This document shows positions 1 through 7,277 of a DNA stretch of 20,623 nucleotides, one piece after another. The notes beneath the pieces are model-generated. The model ran no database searches, was not told the DNA's origin, and worked only from the letters and a program-made list of their open reading frames with translations. The position numbers and the translations under genes were made by a program. Position 1 is the first letter of the stretch. The number at the start of each line of letters is the position of its first letter. This DNA is from Stramenopiles sp. TOSAG23-3 (taxonomy: Eukaryota; Sar). The stretch covers positions 1-20,623 of the forward strand of contig LT642371.1 in the NCBI GenBank assembly GCA_900128585.1. Direction: 5' to 3'.

Positions 1-1413
1 GGTTGACCCTGATTTATCTGCAGCCGTTTTACTGGCAAAGATTTTTTCCGACGTCGACTTGACAACATGCTGTGGGGCATTTTTCGGGCCCTCTAGGGGC
101 TTCACTTTCTTCAACAAAGCAACAAAAAAACCGCCAGTGTCTTGGTCGTGTGGTAGCATGCGCCAGCATCTTTCCAAATTCAGCCTTTCTGCATCTGCCT
201 TGGAAGGCGGAAACATGGTCTTGCGAATGTGCTGACCATACATTTCCGGCTTTGATTCAAAGTCGTCTACCCATAGTATCTCCGTTTGCCCTTTGCCCTT
301 TTGGCATGCCACCCGCCACGAATGAAGACCCGGGCGACGGGTCAACTTTGGCAGCATTCCACTTGCATCTACGAGTTCCAACGATCCACCACAGCGGCGC
401 AATATTTCTGCAACAACTGCCTCATTTTCAACAGGGTTGAACGAGCATGTTGAGTAAACCATCATCCCTCCGACTTTCAGCAGCCCAGCGCCGCGCATTG
501 CGATCTGAAGCTGCAAAGGATGAAGGGCAATCCCACTGCTCGTATCCCACTTTCGCCACAGGTCGATGTTCTTTCGCATAGTCCCATCCCCACTGCAGGG
601 GACGTCGCAGAGGATACGATCAAATATTCCTTCAGCATACCGTGGCGCGCCATCGGTTTTGGGACCATTCTTCTTCGGGATAAGGTTGGGGAAGAACTGG
701 GCATCGTGGCAAGTGATAACGAGCCCGGCCGTCTTGATACGTTTCACTTGGTGGGTCAGCATGTACGCCCTCCGAGAGTCGGCATCGTTCGCTATGACCA
801 TGCCTTTCGGGACAACCAAGTTGTCCTCGCCAGCAAGCGCCTCAAGCAATTGGGCAGTTTTCGAACCCGGGGCCGCGCACATGTCGAGAACCAAGTGGTG
901 GGACTCCACTCCCAACAGGAAAGGGGGCAGCATGGATACGGACTCCTGGCGACTCAGGTTCCCCGACTCCGTTTCCTGCACTATGAATTTATGAATCTTT
1001 TTAAGTATCTCAGACTTTCGCAAAAGTTTCTTCCCACACCCTAGCTGCCAGCCATTGCCACCCGGGTACCAGGGCATTGGGCGAGGCGGTGCTATCATAT
1101 GCCCGTCTACAATGACATCGCCGATTTCAAAACTAAAGTCTTCGTTGAGTTTTCTCCGAATTTGCTCTTTGTGCGTGCAGTTTGAGTTGATGCGAAAAGT
1201 CGCCGGCAAAGGCTTTCGCAACTGGGCAGTAAACGCGTCCCACTCGTGGGACTTCATGTAATTAGGTTGGCCTTTGTAGTATGCCTCGAATAGTTTGTTA
1301 TCCCGAACCACAGGGATATCTTTCCATTTCCCACTTCCTGATTTTTGTTTTTTATTTTTCCCGTCCCCGTTTTTCCTTCGCCCCGCCTTCCGCTTGCTCT
1401 TGTATTTTCCCAT
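1..1413 (-). CDS. NSUN2: NSUN2/Trm4-type RNA (cytosine-5) methyltransferase, partial at C-terminus
   Basis: The minus strand is open for 471 codons from the ATG at 1413 to the window edge, so the C-terminus is missing. An in-frame stop (TGA at 1422-1420) lies just upstream and the ATG has A at -3 and G at +4, which fixes the start. The N-terminus is lysine/arginine-rich, as in nuclear Trm4/NSUN2 proteins. The SAM-binding loop DMCAAPGSKT is at about 177-186. Motif IV, DVPCSGDGT, has its cysteine at 273, and motif VI, STCSFNPVENEAVV, has the catalytic cysteine at 323. The spacing and numbering closely match the two active cysteines of human NSUN2. A DTGGFFVA motif near the end of the visible part is also typical. 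From the family, it should methylate C5 of cytosine in tRNAs using SAM, in the nucleus or nucleolus. Family assignment is secure. NSUN2 over other NSUN members rests on overall motif context. Confidence 0.93.
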   Translation of the reverse strand, partial: MGKYKSKRKAGRRKNGDGKNKKQKSGSGKWKDIPVVRDNKLFEAYYKGQPNYMKSHEWDAFTAQLRKPLPATFRINSNCTHKEQIRRKLNEDFSFEIGDVIVDGHMIAPPRPMPWYPGGNGWQLGCGKKLLRKSEILKKIHKFIVQETESGNLSRQESVSMLPPFLLGVESHHLVLDMCAAPGSKTAQLLEALAGEDNLVVPKGMVIANDADSRRAYMLTHQVKRIKTAGLVITCHDAQFFPNLIPKKNGPKTDGAPRYAEGIFDRILCDVPCSGDGTMRKNIDLWRKWDTSSGIALHPLQLQIAMRGAGLLKVGGMMVYSTCSFNPVENEAVVAEILRRCGGSLELVDASGMLPKLTRRPGLHSWRVACQKGKGQTEILWVDDFESKPEMYGQHIRKTMFPPSKADAERLNLERCWRMLPHDQDTGGFFVALLKKVKPLEGPKNAPQHVVKSTSEKIFASKTAADKSGST

Positions 1414-2517
1414 CGTGATTCAAAAGACTATCTCGTTTTTTTCTTTCCAGTTTTTCAGTTGCCTTCGTTTCACTTGCTAAACTTGTGTTATTGGTGAGAA
1501 ACCAAAATGCAACAGTTGAGATTAATGATTTGTTCGCATACCTGCATCCAACCGCATTTCTGTCATACTTTGCCTTTTTCGGAACAAAAATGAAATAGTT
1601 GTCTGTTGTTTTTTGTCGTTTTTGTGACACCACACCACCCCACCCCCCCGTGATGATGGCATGATGAGGAGAGAAGAAGACGGTGTGTGTGTGGTTGTGC
1701 CCTTTTTTCTCTACTATTCTCCATTATATGGTTATTGCCATTTATTATTAAGACAAATAATGCTGTGTCATCTGTTGCTTTGGATTTATAATGCTGTGTG
1801 CAAATAATTGGTGGCGCACGACGCGCGGCCATCGAAAAAGGTCCTCAACATAATAATGTAATAGGGAAGTACAAAGCACATTAAGTATATAGAAAGCTTA
1901 TACTTGGAGGGGACTATTTATAACTTAAATTATAATTATAATAAAATATATGACGAAGAAAAAAATATATTTTGTTGTACAAGCTGTACAGTACTACAGT
2001 ATAAAAATTATTGTTGAATAAAATAATTTCGACGCTTTTTTTATTACATTTTATTATTACCGTATTAATACCACCAAGAAGTAAAAAAATCAGATTATTA
2101 TTATTATTATTTTTTAAAATTATTATTTTATATTACTGTATTATTACTACTGTATAGACTATATAAAATTATTATAATAATTATTATACATGTACAGTAT
2201 TAATATTTAGAGCCTATAATATTATTATTAAAATTTATTATTTTTTATTTATAATAATATTATATATTATTATAATATATTTTATTACCGAGGTTCGTAC
2301 CGTACAACAAGAAGTCTTCTTCGAATGTACCAGTAAACCAATTGTTATAAATGCTTTTTTTGCACACATTAATGCAAGACGAAGATAGGTGTAGTTTCGT
2401 GCAATTTCTGGCTTTCAGAAGCACGACAAAGGCTACAGTTGGTCGCTGAACGAAAGTTAGCCCCATTTAGCGCAAAGGGTGTTCGTACCCCCAAGACGGA
2501 CGGGTACCGCTGAAAGT
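1414..2517. other. AT-rich divergent spacer between NSUN2-like and DNAJB12-like genes
   Basis: This stretch separates two genes that are transcribed away from each other, so it should contain both promoters. From about 1850 to 2290 it is almost entirely A/T, with ATT/TTA triplet runs and several TACAGTA-type words (1987, 1995, 2134 as the complement, 2193). The last 220 bases before the J-protein start are more mixed and probably form its promoter and 5' UTR. Short frames occur near 1563-1832 on the minus strand but show no family resemblance. I see no RNA gene. Confidence 0.6.
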
Positions 2518-3714
2518 ATGAACCAAGCAAATAAGGAACAAGCCCAACGTGCGTTGGAAATAGGAAAACAATACTTTCATGCGGGGCAATATGCAAATGC
2601 GCTCAAGATGTTCAATAAAAGCCATCGAATGCACCCTCTCTCTGAAGTTAGTGATTGGCGGCTGAGGGCTGCGAAAAAAGTACGAGAGGAAGCCTCCGCT
2701 GGATCCACACCATCGTCCTCTCGCAGAGCGTCCACCCCTGCATCGTCCTCGTCTTCGCGACCGTCGCAGTCGTCCAGCAGCAGGAGAAGGCCCAGGGCAG
2801 CAACCACGAACACAGCACAGACGAAGAAACCGCCGGTTATGGACGCAAGCATCAGAAAAATAGTAGATTGCACGGATTATTACAAGGTCTTGGGGATCAG
2901 TAAGAAGGCAACCTCTTCGGAACTGAAGAAGGCGTATCGGAAGCTAGCGCTGAAATACCACCCCGACAAAAACAAATCCCCAGGGGCCGACGAAGCTTTT
3001 AAGCGCATCGCGATGGCGTACGACACTTTGAACGACACAGAGAAACGGCAGGATTACGATCGCTTTGGGAGTGAAGAACAGCAGCAGGCACGGCAGCAGC
3101 GCTCCCCTTTTGGCGGTGGTATGCGATACCGAAGGGGGAGGCACTACGAACAGGAAATTGACCCGGAGGACATCTTCAATATGTTTTTCGGCGGCGTGGC
3201 CAGGGCCCCACGGCGCAATCGCGGCAACAATGGTGACCAGCGTGATCAGCAGCAGCAAGGGGGACTACACCTGATTCAAATGTTGCCCCTTCTGTTGCTT
3301 ATTTTGTCCTCCTTCATGTCCATGCCGACACAAACGAGGGAAGAGTTCTTTTCTTTGCAGCAGACGAGTAGCTTTACTAAGATGAGAACCACCGGGAAGT
3401 CAGAAGTCACGAAAGGTCAAACTGGGATTGTGAAGGATTTGAAGTATTACGTGGGCAAAAATTTTAAAAACCAGCTTGGGGAAAAGAAAGAAAGGCGTAA
3501 GAAACTCATAGAAGTGGAAGAACGGGTAACATCCCAATATTTAAACCGCTTGGGAAGAAAATGCCAAAGGGAGCATCAAGTACAAAAGATGGAACTACAA
3601 CGGGCAAGGATGTCAGGCAATCGAGAGTATTACAAAAAGGCGAGTGAGCGGACTCTTCAGAATTGTGAAGAGTACAATATATTTAAGAGTCGTCTAGGAT
3701 ATGGTGACTTTTAA
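2518..3714 (+). CDS. DNAJB12: DNAJB12/DNAJB14-type ER membrane J-domain co-chaperone
   Basis: The protein has 398 residues from the ATG at 2518. The frame is open a little further upstream, but without an ATG. The start [20 protein letters not shown] aligns with the short N-terminal helix pair of human DNAJB12. A Ser/Arg-rich linker follows, at roughly 60-105. The J domain starts at about 119 ([12 protein letters not shown]) and has its HPD tripeptide at 148-150. Next comes [13 protein letters not shown], the family's conserved segment after the J domain. A hydrophobic helix at about 250-270 ([15 protein letters not shown]) is the single membrane span, followed by the DUF1977-like basic C-terminus. 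Known family members sit in the ER membrane with the J domain in the cytosol, stimulate Hsp70 and help in ER-associated degradation. Length is close to the human protein. The stop codon overlaps an AATAAA. Confidence 0.95.
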   Translation: MNQANKEQAQRALEIGKQYFHAGQYANALKMFNKSHRMHPLSEVSDWRLRAAKKVREEASAGSTPSSSRRASTPASSSSSRPSQSSSSRRRPRAATTNTAQTKKPPVMDASIRKIVDCTDYYKVLGISKKATSSELKKAYRKLALKYHPDKNKSPGADEAFKRIAMAYDTLNDTEKRQDYDRFGSEEQQQARQQRSPFGGGMRYRRGRHYEQEIDPEDIFNMFFGGVARAPRRNRGNNGDQRDQQQQGGLHLIQMLPLLLLILSSFMSMPTQTREEFFSLQQTSSFTKMRTTGKSEVTKGQTGIVKDLKYYVGKNFKNQLGEKKERRKKLIEVEERVTSQYLNRLGRKCQREHQVQKMELQRARMSGNREYYKKASERTLQNCEEYNIFKSRLGYGDF

Positions 3715-3719
3715 ATAAA
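3714..3719 (+). promoter_or_regulatory. Possible poly(A) signal of the DNAJB12-like gene
   Basis: AATAAA begins at the last base of the TAA stop codon. In such AT-rich DNA the hexamer is common, so only its position supports it. Confidence 0.35.
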
Positions 3720-4421
3720 CACAATATTAATATTGTTTTTATATATATATTCTTCCTATTATTATTTGGCTTGTGCATATGTATAATAGGTTCGGTACGG
3801 AAATTGCATGATTATTGTGTAGTTATTAGTGTATAGTATATAATACTTATTAAATGAACGACTTCTTCCTTAATTTTAATAATATTATACTCCTCTTTTT
3901 CATCATCTGGACGGACATCATTATCATTATCCTAATTAGGAATACATTGTTATTTTACAGCAGCAAGCAGCAGTAAAATGAAAAAATTATATTATTAATA
4001 AAAAATTATTATAATATGGAAGAAATAATATACAGTACAGTAATATAATATTAATACAGTAATAAATAGACTAGTCGTCTAAAAAATAATTTTTATTATT
4101 ATTGGAATTACTACTGTATATTTTTATAAGTAGTACAGCAGAGTAGAAGAACCAAAAAAAAATTATTTTTTAGAAGAATATTTATTCTTCTACCTTCTAC
4201 CTACCACTGTTGGTAGAATATTTTTTAGACAAATGGATATTCACTGTATAATTCCGGTATTGCCAGGAAGGATGTTATACTAATATATGTTCAAAGTTGC
4301 CTCTTGTCAGTTGAATTTTGTAGTATTCTCTGAAACAGTCAAGTTTATCGAACATTCGAACGGTCAAATTACGCTAGATCGTACATGAAACACTATAGGA
4401 CCGTCGAAACAGAGAGTCGTC
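3715..4421. other. AT-rich spacer between the J-protein and NOSIP genes
   Basis: About 700 bases of A/T-dominated sequence without a convincing gene. It contains TACAGTA words at 4031, 4036 and 4055, a pair of adjacent perfect hairpins at 4171-4218 (listed separately), and a more mixed stretch from about 4260 to the NOSIP start that probably serves as promoter and leader. I looked here for an upstream exon encoding the missing N-terminus of NOSIP and did not find one. Confidence 0.5.
4171..4218. repeat. Two adjacent perfect inverted repeats
   Basis: TAGAAGAATA (4171-4180) pairs with TATTCTTCTA (4183-4192) over 10 bp with a 2-base spacer. TTCTACC (4195-4201) then pairs with GGTAGAA (4212-4218) over 7 bp with a 10-base loop. 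The words ATTTTTTAGA flank the pair on both sides. This could form two stem-loops or a cruciform about 200 bases upstream of NOSIP. Function unknown. Confidence 0.55.
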
Positions 4422-5084
4422 ATGGACCGCACTCAATTCGGATACTGTAACCTCTCGTGCAAGCCCACCAGAGCGGCCGTTGTTACCAAGGACGGGTACT
4501 TGTACGACCGGGAAATGATTTTGCAGCACATTGTGCAAGAGAAGGAGCTAATCAGAGAGCGGAAAATGGAATATATAGCTCACAAAATTTTAGATAAGAA
4601 AAAAGAGGTCTTAAAAGTGCATGAAGAAGCCTTACGGAAGAAACGTAGCTTTGAGAAAGTAGAGGACGGGAAGAGTGCGCTCAGTGACGGACCTGGGGCG
4701 GGGGGTAAAGAAAGCGGCGAGAAACAGCCGCTGACTGGCAGCAGCAATTTTTGGCTGGCAGAAGCAACACCGGATGCTGGTGCGAAGGTGAAAAAACTAC
4801 TGCACACAACCCCGCTGTGCCCTAGAAGTAGGAGACCGTTAAAATTCAAGAAACTCAAAAAAGTGAATTTTGTGTTCAATGATTCAGTAAAGTTCGGCAA
4901 ACCAGGGTATATTCTGTGCTCTGCCACTCGAAAACCAATTACAATCGAAAAATGCGTTTTTATTCGAACTACAGGAGACATTGTGTTGAAATCTTTCTTT
5001 GAAAATGTTACGAAAGCTACGAAAGAGTCTTTAGTTTGGAATGGAAAAAGCATAAAGTCAGCCGATATCATTTTTCTCAAATAA
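4422..5084 (+). CDS. NOSIP: NOSIP-like U-box protein (spliceosome-associated), N-terminally short
   Basis: The protein has 220 residues. The segment VVTKDGYLYDREMILQHIV at about 20-38 matches the hallmark VVTPDGYLYEREAILEYIL of NOSIP. A charged coiled-coil-like helix follows at about 40-78. SNFWLAEATPDA at about 107-118 corresponds to the conserved SFWIPSLTPEA. The C-terminal half keeps the second U-box-like fold, with CPRSRRPLKFKKL, a VICSATRKP-like segment (ILCSATRKPITI) and a hydrophobic end (SADIIFLK). Human NOSIP is an E3-type U-box protein, also found in the post-catalytic spliceosome. The roughly 40 residues that normally precede this point, including the very conserved extreme N-terminus, are absent, and an in-frame stop lies at 4386-4388. 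Either the protein is truly short or a small upstream exon was missed. The first U-box also keeps fewer cysteines than the human one. The antisense 166-codon frame is a shadow. Confidence 0.88.
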   Translation: MDRTQFGYCNLSCKPTRAAVVTKDGYLYDREMILQHIVQEKELIRERKMEYIAHKILDKKKEVLKVHEEALRKKRSFEKVEDGKSALSDGPGAGGKESGEKQPLTGSSNFWLAEATPDAGAKVKKLLHTTPLCPRSRRPLKFKKLKKVNFVFNDSVKFGKPGYILCSATRKPITIEKCVFIRTTGDIVLKSFFENVTKATKESLVWNGKSIKSADIIFLK

Positions 5085-5539
5085 TAATAATTTTAATAGA
5101 AAACCCATTCCGGGTTTGGTATTGCTTCTGTAGGCACAGGATTATATGTGTACAACATATTATTATTATTATTTATTTATTTATTATTATTTTATTAATA
5201 TACAACAACAACAGCAACTATAACACCGGTATATCGAACTACTAATAACTACCAAGGTAAAAGAAGAACATGTTGTTGTTGTTGTATTTATTAAAAAAAA
5301 ATATAATTTTATTAGGTATAAATATAATTATTATCATTTATATTTTTTGTTGCTGTTGTTGTTTTTTGTTGTTGTTGGTGTGTGTGTATGTTGTTGTGAT
5401 TGATTATTATTACGTACCAATTATTTACTTTTAGCAAATTGTCAAGAAGTTGTATCATATAATTTAAATGATATGAAATTAAGATTAGTTTGTTCACCTT
5501 CTTCATAACGAGACAGATTGTTATACACCCGCACATAAT
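5085..5539. repeat. AT-rich spacer with GTT/CAA triplet microsatellites
   Basis: The spacer holds interrupted triplet runs: CAA units near 5202-5218, TGT units near 5271-5286, and a longer TGT/GTT tract at about 5346-5396 that runs into a short GT dinucleotide run. The first two are complementary and could pair as a hairpin. ATT runs occur near 5158-5195. I see no gene. The final 60 bases before 5540 are presumably the leader of the next gene. Confidence 0.55.
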
Positions 5540-6277
5540 ATGTTTCACAGCAGTCTTTTAGGAACGTTCCTCCTCTGGTGTTCCCTTTGCACTTCTTCGG
5601 TAGCTGGGACCAGACGAACCCCAAGGCCATTTGCATTTGGGGACAGGCTAAAAGTAGAGTGTTACTCGGAGGCATCGTTGGCGTGGAAAGGCATCCCTCC
5701 GTGTATAGAAACAGGGCAACCGATCTCCATATTATTTGGCGTAGACAATTTTTTGCAGTGTGGTATCCCCCTGGAATCTTTTGAAGCAGTGAAAGTTCGC
5801 TTGTTGCCTACGGCAACGCAACAACTCTTGTCTTGCCGTATAGCTTCGAGCAAAAAGGATGGGACCTGGATCCCGTTGCCGCTACCGCTGGCAGGCACTG
5901 CTGCCTCCCCATCTGCAAAAGAACTGCACATACAAACGAAGTATAATGTAGTGATCCACGCATCACAGCGGACGGGAAGCAAGGCTGGGCACGTTCTAGG
6001 TGCCGCGGTCTATCCGGTATACAACAAAGGCACAAATCAATTTGCAAGGAAGGGGAGCACCCTCTCCTTGCAAGGAAAAATTCGGTGGTTCCGTCGGGAA
6101 TCTTTCATTGGCTTTAGCAGCAGATCACGCGATGCAGCAGTAGTGTATTCTGGAATTTCGATCAGTCATCTGTTTGGCTTTACGTCCTTCGCTGTCGTTC
6201 TAGTCGTGTTGGTTGCTGTTTTCTGCTTTGCTCGTGAATCTCAGAAAATCCGCAAAAAGTTCTTTAAGGGAAGGTAG
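5540..6277 (+). CDS. Unidentified type I membrane protein with signal peptide
   Basis: The protein has 245 residues from an ATG with A at -3. Residues 1-23 form a signal peptide, with a hydrophobic core GTFLLWCSLCTSSVAG and a plausible cleavage site after VAG. The lumenal or extracellular part, about 24-205, has four cysteines (41, 55, 74, 99), likely two disulfides, and a fairly conserved-looking stretch from FAFGDRLKVECYSE to ILFGVDNFLQCGIP. A single membrane helix at about 209-229 (FTSFAVVLVVLVAVFCFA) is followed by a short basic tail, ESQKIRKKFFKGR, so the topology is lumen-out with a small cytosolic tail. The lysines in the tail could act as an ER-retrieval signal, but not in the canonical KKXX position. 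I do not recognise the family. A secretory-pathway role is inferred from topology only. Mixed codon composition against AT-rich flanks supports a real gene. Confidence 0.8.
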   Translation: MFHSSLLGTFLLWCSLCTSSVAGTRRTPRPFAFGDRLKVECYSEASLAWKGIPPCIETGQPISILFGVDNFLQCGIPLESFEAVKVRLLPTATQQLLSCRIASSKKDGTWIPLPLPLAGTAASPSAKELHIQTKYNVVIHASQRTGSKAGHVLGAAVYPVYNKGTNQFARKGSTLSLQGKIRWFRRESFIGFSSRSRDAAVVYSGISISHLFGFTSFAVVLVVLVAVFCFARESQKIRKKFFKGR

Positions 6278-6657
6278 AAAGAGGTTAGTTCGGGCGCACG
6301 CAAATAATCCCGAGGAAGGAAGGGGCAGACGCAAGAGTCCTGCCCTGCACCCATTTTTGACCCGGTTTTTTTAACCAAGGAAATTTTTAGGTCGTTGAGT
6401 TTCTTAAATTTCAAATTAGTCGAATTTGAGATTTTTTTAGAATTTTTAAAAGTTCTTAATTTACTTTTTTTAAATTATATCATAGGAAGGGGACCAGAGC
6501 ATCGCCAGCAGACCGAGATCCCAATTAGCCCGCCGCAGAACCACAACCACCACAATGCATACCGAATCCTCACCATCGCAACAGAACTTACAAAACGCCG
6601 ATTATGCCCACCGATCCATACGACCCTCTCCCGACAACTCAACTCACAAATGACAAT

Positions 6658-6896
6658 TCCCTGACTGGTTCACAAGACAGACAACGAGCACCTTTAAAAC
6701 ATTCACGCCGCTGCTTGGTTAACCACGCAAGGAATGATTCACCTATGAGTGGGACATCGGATGAGGAAGTTGATTATGGGTCTCCTGACATCGACGCAAT
6801 CACACTGATTCGGATCATGCATGGAGTACACAAAATGGATTAGTCAAGACTAAAGTGGTAAGGGTATATTGATAACGAAAACCACAACAGTAGAGA
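6658..6896 (+). repeat. Dispersed repeat, copy A (protein-like RQRAPLKHSRRC...SDEEVDY unit)
   Basis: This copy is clearly similar to 20247-20500 over more than 200 bases, starting at TCCCTGACTGGTT and running through GACAGACAACGAGC, AAAACATTCACGCCGCTGC, CATCGGATGAGGAAGTTGA and GATTCGGATCATGCAT. In one frame it reads DRQRAPLKHSRRC, then SGTSDEEVDYGSPDIDAI. The frame is open from 6604 to 6843, but relative to copy B it shifts after DIDAI. It looks like the decayed 3' part of a mobile or multicopy gene. About 170 bases further upstream (6490-6658) share the less AT-rich composition and may belong to the element. The 6278-6490 stretch to its left is AT-rich with no visible gene. Confidence 0.75.
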
Positions 6897-7089
6897 TCAT
6901 TTTTTAATTTAATGTAAACCGCAAATTTGTCTAAATCTAGAGTTTTAGTTCGCAGTACATTAATTTTAATTATCATATTCCAATTTTCTTGTGTTGTTTT
7001 TACTTGAAGCTTAAAATAATAGCCAATTTTTCGTTTTTTTAATTAATTCCATGCAAAATTAAAATGAATATTTTTAATAAAAACGTTTT
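6897..7089. other. AT-rich tail between repeat copies A and C
   Basis: No gene is visible. It contains CCAATTTTCTTGTGTTG at about 6980 and AATAGCCAATTTTTCG at about 7017. Both resemble, in reverse complement, the tail words AAAAACAAGAAAAATTGGCTGTTATTT found at 12163-12190 and about 14164-14190. It is therefore probably part of the same dispersed family. Confidence 0.45.
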
Positions 7090-7266
7090 TGTGCGAGATA
7101 CCGGGTGAAGAATTGGACTACGGTTTGATTGGCATCGTTGGAAATTCAAAAAGTATGTAAGAATTATCAATTCTGATCATGCATGGAGTACACAAAGAGT
7201 AATTCTTACAAATAGTGAAGACGAAATGGCAGGAGTAAATTGGTTAAGAAAACCACAGTAGAAATA
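7090..7266 (+). repeat. Dispersed repeat, copy C (degenerate)
   Basis: GTGAAGAATTGGACTACGG reads EELDYG, matching EEVDYG of copies A and B. It is followed by CTGATCATGCATGGAGTACACAAA, almost identical to copy A, and by GTAAATTGGTTAAGAAAACC, similar to GTATATTGATAACGAAAACC in copy A. The upstream part (RQRAPLKH) is missing. It abuts the 3' end of the ankyrin/FYVE gene. Confidence 0.6.
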
Positions 7267-7277
7267 AATGCGCGGCA

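Noticed and set aside
520-1044. Plus-strand frames of 174 and 142 codons
   Set aside because: They are antisense shadows of the NSUN2-like gene, whose minus frame shows all methyltransferase motifs.
1563-1832. Minus-strand 89-codon frame in the first spacer
   Set aside because: Built from low-complexity histidine/serine and polar runs with no family resemblance; likely chance.
4260-4421. Possible upstream exon for NOSIP
   Set aside because: No stretch encodes anything like the conserved NOSIP N-terminus in any frame I checked.
4580-5080. Minus-strand 166-codon frame
   Set aside because: Antisense to NOSIP; no recognisable features of its own.
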